Below, piece by piece: positions 1-4,877 of a stretch of DNA of 6,777 nucleotides. This stretch comes from Tannerella sp. (GTDB lineage: Bacteria; Bacteroidota; Bacteroidia; Bacteroidales; Tannerellaceae). Both the position numbers and the translations under genes were made by a program. The notes below the pieces were generated by a model, which worked only from the letters and a program-made list of their open reading frames with translations, ran no database searches and was not told the DNA's origin. How positions within the stretch are numbered: the stretch's first letter is position 1; each line of letters opens with the position of its first letter. Location of the stretch: positions 1 to 6,777 of the forward strand of contig JAIRYY010000004.1 of NCBI GenBank assembly GCA_031267485.1. Reading direction: 5' to 3'.

Positions 1-106
1 CATAGGCATACCTCTGCCGTTTTTCAGCTACGGCGGTTCCTCCCTGTGGGGATTTACAATCCTGCTCTTCATCTTCCTCCGGATAGACCTGGCGCGGAAA
101 GAATAG
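1..106 (+). CDS. rodA: RodA, SEDS-family peptidoglycan glycosyltransferase (3' end only)
   Basis: This is the tail of a gene that enters from the left edge. Reading from base 2 gives 34 residues ending in TAG at 104-106. The peptide begins IGIPLPFFSYGGSS, which is the RodA version of the conserved SEDS motif near the last periplasmic loop (FtsW usually has a different version with LPxxSxGGTS). It then runs into one hydrophobic helix (LWGFTILLFIFL) and a short charged cytoplasmic tail, RIDLARKE. RodA is a membrane protein that polymerises lipid II into glycan strands together with PBP2 in the elongasome. In Bacteroidetes it usually closes an mreB-mreC-mreD-pbp2-rodA cluster, so those genes would be expected to the left. 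It converges with gldH across a 660-bp repeat-filled gap. Only about 8% of the protein is visible; the motif makes RodA much more likely than FtsW. Confidence 0.85.
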   Translation, partial: IGIPLPFFSYGGSSLWGFTILLFIFLRIDLARKE

Positions 107-150
107 CGCCCCGCTGTCGCGGAACGCGGCATCAAAATACCCCATGAACA

Positions 151-234
151 TTGCCCGGTACCGTCCCGCGCCTCCGCAGAGACGCAAAATTTTGCGTCTC
201 TACACATACCTCGCTGACGCGGACTTGCAGCCCG
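151..234 (+). repeat. 84-bp dispersed repeat, copy 1
   Basis: Direct repeat of 634-717; aligned base by base, 80 of 84 positions match. It has three parts: a GC-rich head (starts TTGCCCGGTACC), a long palindrome (178-201), and a tail (from about 209, CCTCGCTGACGCGG) ending in the small hairpin sequence GGACT-TGC-AGCCC (221-233). In this copy the third pair of the tail hairpin is an A-C mismatch. It contains no ORF of its own. It resembles a non-autonomous intergenic element of the REP/MITE kind rather than part of a gene; no transposase lies in the window. Confidence 0.85.
178..201. repeat. Perfect 24-bp palindrome inside repeat copy 1
   Basis: The left arm AGAGACGCAAAA is followed directly by its exact reverse complement TTTTGCGTCTCT, with no spacer. 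The centre is 189/190. As RNA, or as single-stranded DNA, it would fold into a strong hairpin. It starts 72 bases past the rodA stop, so it could incidentally act as a bidirectional transcript end between rodA and gldH, though it is not followed by a T-run. Confidence 0.9.
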
Positions 235-259
235 TACTGAATTATCCGTGATTGACAGT

Positions 260-574
260 CGCGCAGGCGACCCCGCTGCTCGCGCAGGCGACCCCGCTGC
301 TCGCGCAGGCGACCCCGCTGCTCGCGCAGGCGACCCCGCGACTCGCGTAGGCGACCCCGCGACCCGCGTAGGCGACCCCGCGACCCGCGTAGGCGACCCC
401 GCGACTCGCGTAGGCGACCCCGCGACTCGCGTAGGCGACTCCGCGACTCGCGTAGGCGACCCCGCGACACGCGTAGGCGACTCCGCGACTCGCGTAGGCG
501 ACCCCGCGACTCGCGCAGGCGACTCCGCGACACGCGCAGGCGACCCCGCGACTCGCGCAGGCGACCCCGCGACT
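260..574. repeat. 21-bp tandem array, 15 uninterrupted units
   Basis: Fifteen consecutive units of exactly 21 bp, with no indels. The unit is CGCGYAGGCGACYCC followed by six bases, GCTGCT in units 1-3 and GCGACT/GCGACC/GCGACA in units 4-15. Variants are arranged in blocks: the fifth base is C in units 1-4 and 13-15 and T in units 5-12; ACTCC replaces ACCCC in units 9, 11 and 13, giving a local 42-bp alternation. Identical neighbours (1-3, 5-6, 7-8, 14-15) point to recent slippage or unequal exchange. Each unit has short self-complementary stretches (TCGC-GTAG-GCGA, CGCG-ACT-CGCG). There are no unique spacers, so it is not a CRISPR array. Reading frames through it give heptapeptide repeats such as RVGDPAT, which I regard as a by-product. 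Confidence 0.95.
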
Positions 575-606
575 CGCAGGCGCGGACTGCAAGTCTGCGC
601 TTGCGG
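575..606 (-). repeat. Inverted partial copy of the repeat tail
   Basis: Immediately after the last array unit the sequence GGACTGCAAGTCTGCGC (584-600) is, on the minus strand, GCGCAGACTTGCAGTCC. That closely matches the tail of the 84-bp repeats (ACGCGGACTTGCAGTCC in copy 2), but in the opposite orientation. The minus-strand sequence continues into CGCGCCTGCG, matching CGCCCCTGCG downstream of copy 2. The tail stem here is longer: eight pairs with one mismatch. The head and palindrome parts are absent, so this is either a truncated inverted copy or half of a REPIN-like pair with 634-717. Confidence 0.7.
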
Positions 607-633
607 AAGCATTTCCGCCGGTATGGATTACAG

Positions 634-717
634 TTGCCCGGTACCGTCCCGCGCCTTCGTAGAGACGCAAAATATTGCGTCTCTACACATACCTCGCTGA
701 CGCGGACTTGCAGTCCG
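634..717 (+). repeat. 84-bp dispersed repeat, copy 2
   Basis: Second copy of the element at 151-234, same orientation, offset by 483 bp, with four substitutions (657, 660, 674, 714) and no indels. The tail hairpin is intact here (GGACT-TGC-AGTCC, 704-716) and can be extended by two more pairs on the outside. The near identity of the two copies, together with the array between them, means the segment could recombine: exchange between the copies would delete or duplicate the 483-bp interval containing the array. Confidence 0.85.
659..686. repeat. 12-bp inverted repeat (hairpin) inside repeat copy 2
   Basis: GTAGAGACGCAA (659-670) pairs perfectly with TTGCGTCTCTAC (675-686) across a four-base loop, AATA. 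Compared with copy 1, the centre has lost perfect symmetry but the outer stem is two pairs longer. The arm sequence is thus preserved while the ends and loop vary, as expected if the stem matters. Confidence 0.9.
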
Positions 718-766
718 CCCCTGCGGGAAATTCTTTCGGAAAAAAAATTAGCCGGTTATGCGACGT

Positions 767-1234
767 TCACTTTGCTTTTTCAATAAGCAGTCCGACGTCT
801 TCTATCCCGTTCAGGCGGGCGTCTCTCATTCCGTGGCGTATGCCGATTGCATATCGTCCGGTATCGGGGAAGATGTAATGTTCGCGGAGGGTGAGGCGGT
901 GCTGGAAAAGCGTGATGCCGCGGCTCTTCCATTTCCCGAAATCGTCGGCCAGCATACATTCTGCCGTGTCGCTCAGCGAAATGTCGCCGGGTTGCTGTTC
1001 GCGGCAAATCAGCCACAGGTTCTGATAGGCGTACATGTCGCTGTTGCGTATCTGAAGCTGGACGTTATACGGTACGGAACGGTCTTTTATCTCAAATTCG
1101 AAACGGTATTCCACGTGTTTGTCCCACTGCCGGTCGCGGACGGGCTGAAATTTGCTGTAAACGGTGTCGCTGCCGCATGAAAAGCAGAAGCATGAAGCGA
1201 TAATGACGGGGATGCCCAACGAAATCATTCTCAT
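767..1234 (-). CDS. gldH: GldH, gliding-motility-type lipoprotein
   Basis: 155 residues, the size expected for GldH. The N-terminus is a lipoprotein signal: a hydrophobic stretch (ISLGIPVIIASCFCFS) ends at Cys20 followed by GSD. The lipobox (CFSC) is loose, as is common in Bacteroidetes. The mature part has family-like features: YSKFQPV then W37 in a DRQW turn, a beta-rich middle with YNVQLQIRNSDMYAYQNLW, and a C-terminal MRDARLNGIEDVG block, the strongest match. It should sit on the periplasmic face of an envelope membrane. In Flavobacterium, GldH is needed for gliding; many non-gliding Bacteroidales keep it, where its role is not known to me, and no other gliding or type IX secretion genes are visible here. 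It is last in the spt-ricT-gldH operon, starting 15 bp after the ricT stop. Met3 is a possible alternative start. Confidence 0.85.
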   Translation of the reverse strand: MRMISLGIPVIIASCFCFSCGSDTVYSKFQPVRDRQWDKHVEYRFEFEIKDRSVPYNVQLQIRNSDMYAYQNLWLICREQQPGDISLSDTAECMLADDFGKWKSRGITLFQHRLTLREHYIFPDTGRYAIGIRHGMRDARLNGIEDVGLLIEKAK

Positions 1235-1249
1235 AATCCGGCCGCTGTT

Positions 1250-2398
1250 TCAGGTGTTGCCGGCTTTGCGCGGGTTGCCGGGTTCGTTACCGTGAGCGTT
1301 TTTAGCGTCGCCCGGCCTTTTCTTTCTCTTTTTCCTCTTCACCCTGTCGAAGCGGGAAATGCTGTCGTCCAGAATATCCTTTGTATCGCGCTTTTCCTCC
1401 TTCTTCTCCGAATCACAGAGCAGGGAGAAGGGTTTCTCGCCTTTTTTGTTCATTTGCATGATGTCAAAAACCCGCTGCGTGGAAATCGTCACAAGGTTTA
1501 CGGGCTGCGCCCGGTCGGTGGAGTACGTGATTTCCTTCCGGAAGATATCCGTCTTGAAGTGATAATACGTACTGTCAGCCGTGACGAGTTCGATCCTGCG
1601 CGAGGGGAGCTGCTTGCGTCCCTCGACATACGCGTCCACCTCATAATTAAGGCAGCATTTAAGTTTCGCACACTGTCCGGCCAGTTTCTGGGGGTTCATC
1701 GAGAGGTCCTGATAACGGGCGGCGTCGGTGGCCACCGAGATAAAACTGCTCATCCACGCCGAGCAGCAAAGTTCGCGTCCGCACGGGCCTGTGCCGCCGA
1801 TGCGTCCGGCTTCCTGACGCGCGCCTATCTGTTTCATTTCTATGCGGACGTGAAACGTGTCGGCCAGAATCTTGATTAGCTGACGGAAGTCGACCCGTTC
1901 GTCGGCGATGTAATAAAAGATAGCCTTGTTGCCGTCGCCCTGATATTCCACATCGCCGATTTTCATGTTAAGCCCCAGCTCGGAGGCTATCTGGCGCGAG
2001 CGCGTCATCGTTCCGTGTTCGCGGCTTTTCGCTTCCTCATACCTGTCCAGGTCCGACTGCCGGGCAAAACGGTACACCTTCTTCGTCTCCTCGTCAAAGC
2101 GATAGCGGCTTTTCTTCATCTGCAGCAGGACGAGCTTTCCCGTCAGCGTCACCGTCCCGACGTCGTGTCCGGGAGTGGCTTCCACGGCTACAACGTCGCC
2201 TTTCTTCAGGGGCAGATGCTCTTTGTTGACAAAAAAGCCCTTGCGGGTGTTCTTAAACTGAACCTCCACGAAATCGGTGGCCGTCTGCGCCTCTCCGATG
2301 TCGCTCAGCCAGTCGTAATTATTAAGTTTGTTTTTCACCCGCGAACAGCCTTTGACTCCCAGTCCGCAGCAACAGCCCTTTCCCTGAATAAATTTCAT
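1250..2398 (-). CDS. ricT: RicT, PSP1-domain iron-sulfur protein
   Basis: 382 residues. The PSP1 core is preceded by a Cys-rich N-terminus (Cys9-11 and Cys18) and a YDWLSDIGEA segment typical of the Bacteroidetes version. Two cysteine motifs mark RicT: CGRELCC (Cys206, 211, 212) and CAKLKCC (Cys243, 248, 249). Their 5- and 37-residue spacing agrees with the [4Fe-4S] ligands described for Bacillus subtilis RicT (YaaT). The C-terminus is a charged, probably disordered tail with a lysine/arginine cluster near residues 353-361 (KRKKRKKR), suggestive of RNA or membrane contact. In B. subtilis RicT joins RicA and RicF to direct RNase Y in mRNA maturation; no RicA or RicF is visible here, so the partner and target in this organism are open. 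It lies 17 bp after spt and 15 bp before gldH. The start is the only nearby ATG and keeps the N-terminal Cys block. Confidence 0.9.
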   Translation of the reverse strand: MKFIQGKGCCCGLGVKGCSRVKNKLNNYDWLSDIGEAQTATDFVEVQFKNTRKGFFVNKEHLPLKKGDVVAVEATPGHDVGTVTLTGKLVLLQMKKSRYRFDEETKKVYRFARQSDLDRYEEAKSREHGTMTRSRQIASELGLNMKIGDVEYQGDGNKAIFYYIADERVDFRQLIKILADTFHVRIEMKQIGARQEAGRIGGTGPCGRELCCSAWMSSFISVATDAARYQDLSMNPQKLAGQCAKLKCCLNYEVDAYVEGRKQLPSRRIELVTADSTYYHFKTDIFRKEITYSTDRAQPVNLVTISTQRVFDIMQMNKKGEKPFSLLCDSEKKEEKRDTKDILDDSISRFDRVKRKKRKKRPGDAKNAHGNEPGNPRKAGNT

Positions 2399-2415
2399 AT
2401 TTCCCGGCTGTTAAT

Positions 2416-3600
2416 TTAAATCAGGTGATGCATTTTGAATACTTTCCGGATAGCCTCCAGCGCATAATCCAGCTGTTCCTTTTGATGCGTTGCCATGAGC
2501 GAGAAGCGTATCAGCGTGTCCTGAGACGCCACGGCGGGCGAAAGGACCGGGTTGACGAATATTCCGGCGTCGAACAGTTCCTTCACGATGAGGAACGTCA
2601 GGTCGTTATCGCGTATGAACAGGGGGATAATCGGGGTGGAAGTATTTCCAATCTCGCATCCCATCTGCCGGAAGCCGTCCAGCGCGTAATTCGTCAGCGT
2701 CCACAGGTGTTCATACCGTTCCGGCTCGTCCAGCATGATATCCAGCGCCGCATTGGCCGCCGCAATGGATGCGGGCGTGCAGCTTGCGCTGAACATATAC
2801 GTCCGCGCATGGTGCCGCAGGTAATTAATCGTGTCCGTATCGGAGGCGATGAAGCCGCCGAGCGAAGCGAACGATTTGCTGAATGTTCCCATAATCAGGT
2901 CGACGTCGTCTGCCACGCCGAAGTGGTGACACGTGCCGCGTCCCTGCTTTCCGAAAACCCCAATGCCATGCGCCTCGTCAATCATCACGCTTGCGCTGTA
3001 TTTTTTGGCAAGGCGCACGATTTCGGGCAGGTTGGCCGTGTCGCCCTCCATGCTGAAAACGCCGTCGGCCACGATGAGTTTCACCTTGTCCGGGTCGCAC
3101 TTCTGCAGCTGTTTCTCCAGCGATTCCATGTCGTTGTGCCTGTATTTCAGTTTATTCGAGAACGACAGGCGGATGCCTTCTATAATGGAGGCATGGTTAA
3201 GTTCGTCCCAGATGATGTAGTCTTCGCGGCCGGTGATGCATGCTATGACGCCCGAATTAACCTGAAATCCCGTCGAAAAGGTAATTGCATCATCTTTGCC
3301 GACAAATTCGGCGAGCCGTTTTTCCAGTTTCACGTGTATGTCCAGCGTCCCGTTCAGGAAGCGTGAACCGGCACATCCCGTTCCGTATTTCCGGATGGCG
3401 TCTATCGAAGCTTCCTTCACTTTGGGGTGATTGGTGAGGCCCAAATAGGCATTCGAACCGAACATCAGCACTTTTTTTCCGTCAATAACGACCTCCGTAT
3501 CCTGATCGCTTTCTATTTCGCGGAAATAAGGATATATTCCAGCCGCTTTCGCTTTCTGGGGTATATCGTATTTTGCAAGTTTTTCTCTTAATAAGTTCAT
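2416..3600 (-). CDS. spt: Serine palmitoyltransferase, first enzyme of sphingolipid synthesis
   Basis: 394 residues, usual length for the PLP-dependent alpha-oxoamine synthase family (Spt, Kbl, BioF, HemA). It condenses L-serine with a long-chain acyl thioester, releasing CO2, to give 3-ketodihydrosphingosine in the cytoplasm. Visible residues: NHAS with His136, which stacks on PLP; DEAHGIG with Asp208 and His211; and GTFSKS with the Schiff-base Lys242. GTFSKS followed by GGF is the form found in bacterial Spt. The N-terminal LREKLAKYD...YPYFREIE and CAGSRFLNGTLDIH (residues 76-89) closely resemble, from memory, the Bacteroides thetaiotaomicron and Porphyromonas Spt enzymes. The alternative is Kbl (glycine C-acetyltransferase), which I consider less likely. 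It is first in the operon with ricT and gldH and is divergent from a lipid kinase. No other sphingolipid gene (ketoreductase, ceramide synthase) is present in the window. Confidence 0.88.
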   Translation of the reverse strand: MNLLREKLAKYDIPQKAKAAGIYPYFREIESDQDTEVVIDGKKVLMFGSNAYLGLTNHPKVKEASIDAIRKYGTGCAGSRFLNGTLDIHVKLEKRLAEFVGKDDAITFSTGFQVNSGVIACITGREDYIIWDELNHASIIEGIRLSFSNKLKYRHNDMESLEKQLQKCDPDKVKLIVADGVFSMEGDTANLPEIVRLAKKYSASVMIDEAHGIGVFGKQGRGTCHHFGVADDVDLIMGTFSKSFASLGGFIASDTDTINYLRHHARTYMFSASCTPASIAAANAALDIMLDEPERYEHLWTLTNYALDGFRQMGCEIGNTSTPIIPLFIRDNDLTFLIVKELFDAGIFVNPVLSPAVASQDTLIRFSLMATHQKEQLDYALEAIRKVFKMHHLI

Positions 3601-3652
3601 ATTCAGTCTGGGTTTATATTGTTATTTGAATGTGGAGCTTTTAAAATCTGCG

Positions 3653-3660
3653 CAAAAATA
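3653..3660 (-). promoter_or_regulatory. Predicted -7 element for the spt operon
   Basis: On the minus strand these bases read TATTTTTG, a full match to the Bacteroidetes sigma-factor -7 consensus TAnnTTTG. Transcription would begin around 3645, giving a leader of roughly 45 nt before the spt ATG. I do not see a good TTTG-type -33 element at the expected distance, so the site rests on the -7 match and its position. Confidence 0.5.
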
Positions 3661-3691
3661 ATAAAAAGAAGTGATACCTGCATGTTTTACT

Positions 3692-3726
3692 GTAACAAAA
3701 TTGTATTTTTGTCCTCAAATTGTTAC
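3692..3726. promoter_or_regulatory. Inverted repeat around the lipid-kinase promoter (possible operator)
   Basis: GTAACAA (3692-3698) and TTGTTAC (3720-3726) are exact reverse complements, 28 bp apart centre to centre (between two and three helical turns), and they flank the rightward -7 box. The right arm ends two bases before the kinase ATG. The left arm would lie upstream of the transcription start, so this is more likely a protein-binding site than an RNA hairpin. No regulator gene is in the window. Confidence 0.35.
3704..3711 (+). promoter_or_regulatory. Predicted -7 element for the lipid kinase gene
   Basis: TATTTTTG matches the Bacteroidetes -7 consensus TAnnTTTG exactly and is the same octamer as the spt -7 element on the other strand. 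A T-rich stretch (TGTTTTAC, 3683-3690) sits roughly where the -33 element should be, but it is not a good TTTG match. Transcription would start near 3718, leaving a leader of only about 10 nt. Confidence 0.5.
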
Positions 3727-3728
3727 GG

Positions 3729-4709
3729 ATGGAAAAAAATCTGCAGAAAATATATGCCATTATCAATCCCGTTTCCGGCATTGGCTCGAAAGACAAAATC
3801 CCGGATATGATTGCCTCGTACGGCCTCGAAAGGGGCATTCCCGTGCATATCGGATATACCGAATATGCCGGCCACGCGCGGAAACTTGCGTTAAAAGCGA
3901 TGGACGGCGGGGCGGATTGCGTGATTGCCGTGGGAGGGGACGGAACGGTGAACGAGGTTGCCCGGAACCTGCTCAATACGGACGTCGTCCTGGGTATCAT
4001 ACCGAAAGGCTCCGGCAACGGCCTTGCACGCGACCTCAACATCCCGATGGATGCCCGGAGCGCTGTCGACGTGATTTTTTCGGGACATACCTCGGTAATT
4101 GATGCCTGCCGGGCGAACGAAAGGGTGTTTTTCTGCACGTGCGGCGTCGGTTTCGACGCAACGGTGAGCCGGGAGTTTGCGAAGGAGAAGCGTCGCGGCT
4201 CGCTGACGTATGCAAAAGATATTGTCGAAAATTACCTCAACTACCGCCCCGAAGTGTATGAGCTGAATATCAACAACCATATCATGCGGGAAAAGGCTTT
4301 TCTCATCACGTGCGCCAATGCTTCGCAATATGGCAACAACGCTTATATCGCCCCGAATGCGGACATCAACGACGGCAAGATTGACGTCACGATACTGTCG
4401 CCGTTCAGCACGCTGGATATTGGCCCCCTGGCGCTGCAGCTGTTTACGAAAACGATTGACAAACACAGTAAAATAAAAACTTTCCGGACAAGGGAAGCGC
4501 AAATCCTGCGCCAGAAAGCGGGCGTCATGCATATTGACGGGGAACCGGTAATGGAACCGGAGGAAATAAACGTTTCCGTGATAAGGTCGGCCATTCGGGT
4601 ACTCACGCCGGCAAACATCTCGTTCGCGGAAGACGTGCAGCGGCGCCTGAACGATGTTTTCCGTTTCTTTGAAGACCGCCTGCCCGGCCTTGCAGGCAGA
4701 AGCCGCTGA
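3729..4709 (+). CDS. Lipid kinase of the diacylglycerol / sphingosine / ceramide kinase superfamily
   Basis: 326 residues from ATG at 3729. A TTG three codons upstream is possible but would fall inside the inverted repeat and adds nothing conserved. ATP-binding motifs: NPVSGIGS near the N-terminus (13-20), GGDGTVNE (69-76) and PKGSGNGLAR (92-101). Family residues in the C-terminal beta domain follow: GFDA (141-144), YGNNAYIAPNADINDG (201-216), and HIDGEP (268-273) holding Asp270, the equivalent of the catalytic base described for Staphylococcus DgkB, and Glu272. All key residues look intact and there is no membrane segment, so this is a soluble, membrane-associating enzyme that phosphorylates the hydroxyl of a lipid using ATP. 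The substrate cannot be read from the sequence: diacylglycerol is the default, but the divergent neighbour spt makes a sphingoid base or ceramide worth considering. GC content is similar to the spt operon. Confidence 0.85.
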   Translation: MEKNLQKIYAIINPVSGIGSKDKIPDMIASYGLERGIPVHIGYTEYAGHARKLALKAMDGGADCVIAVGGDGTVNEVARNLLNTDVVLGIIPKGSGNGLARDLNIPMDARSAVDVIFSGHTSVIDACRANERVFFCTCGVGFDATVSREFAKEKRRGSLTYAKDIVENYLNYRPEVYELNINNHIMREKAFLITCANASQYGNNAYIAPNADINDGKIDVTILSPFSTLDIGPLALQLFTKTIDKHSKIKTFRTREAQILRQKAGVMHIDGEPVMEPEEINVSVIRSAIRVLTPANISFAEDVQRRLNDVFRFFEDRLPGLAGRSR

Positions 4710-4713
4710 TTCG

Positions 4714-4755
4714 CCCCCGGTTGGGCGCGGCGTCTTTCGCCACGCCGGACGGGGG
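4714..4755 (+). terminator. GC-rich stem-loop just after the lipid kinase gene
   Basis: CGGCGT (4728-4733) pairs with ACGCCG (4742-4747), and an outer CCCCCG (4714-4719) can pair with CGGGGG (4750-4755) across an asymmetric internal loop. It begins five bases past the kinase stop. It is followed by AAACGAAAAGG rather than a T-run, so it is not a classical intrinsic terminator; it may protect the 3' end instead. Confidence 0.25.
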
Positions 4756-4812
4756 AAACGAAAAGGACAGGAAACGCATGGCCTCCCGTCCTGTGATACA
4801 TTACACGATAAC

Positions 4813-4841
4813 ATACCGGCTGTAATTTCCGGGACCGGTAT
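4813..4841. terminator. Stem-loop in the convergent region between kinase and glycosyltransferase genes
   Basis: ATACCGG (4813-4819) pairs perfectly with CCGGTAT (4835-4841) over a 15-base loop. It is 36 bases beyond the glycosyltransferase stop (minus strand) and about 100 beyond the kinase stop. On the plus strand a short T-run (CTCTTTTAG) follows some ten bases later. It could end transcripts from either side, but neither direction has a strong U-tract. An overlapping ATTACA...TGTAAT pair (4800-4805, 4821-4826) gives an alternative fold. The rest of 4710-4877 shows no gene. Confidence 0.3.
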
Positions 4842-4877
4842 TATTACGAGCTCTTTTAGCGTCAAATCCTGTTTTCA

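Larger units (their letters stand above)
107..766. other. Gene-free convergent intergenic region filled by a composite repeat
   Basis: This is the 660 bp between the rodA stop (+) and the gldH stop (-). The order is: 84-bp repeat copy 1 (151-234), short spacer, 15 x 21-bp array (260-574), inverted tail copy (575-606), short spacer, 84-bp repeat copy 2 (634-717), then AT-richer sequence up to gldH. Several reading frames stay open across the array on both strands. That is what a stop-free 21-bp unit (a multiple of three) produces automatically, and the products are low-complexity Arg/Gly/Ala/Pro peptides with no domain, so I call no gene. A run of eight A (740-747) reads as a T-run on the minus strand about 20 nt past the gldH stop and could help terminate that operon, but I see no convincing stem before it. 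Confidence 0.75.

Noticed and set aside
260..574. CRISPR array
   Set aside because: Units are contiguous with no unique spacers, the period is only 21 bp, and no cas genes are nearby.
28..700. Long open frames through the 21-bp array on both strands (for example 248-700 plus, 28-612 minus)
   Set aside because: They arise because the unit is stop-free and a multiple of three. The products are low-complexity heptad repeats, several frames are equally open, and the flanking parts of these frames run through the dispersed hairpin element.
758..1180. Plus-strand open frame opposite gldH
   Set aside because: The opposite strand encodes GldH with a lipoprotein signal and family motif; this one has no recognisable motif.
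2425..3366. 313-codon plus-strand open frame opposite spt
   Set aside because: Antisense shadow of a clearly conserved PLP enzyme; its translation is Arg/His/Val-rich with no recognisable motif.
3720..3728. TTG as start of the lipid kinase
   Set aside because: An ATG three codons downstream fits the family N-terminus better and the TTG lies inside the inverted repeat.
3891..4865. 324-codon minus-strand open frame opposite the lipid kinase
   Set aside because: Shadow of a gene with intact kinase motifs; no domain in the antisense translation.
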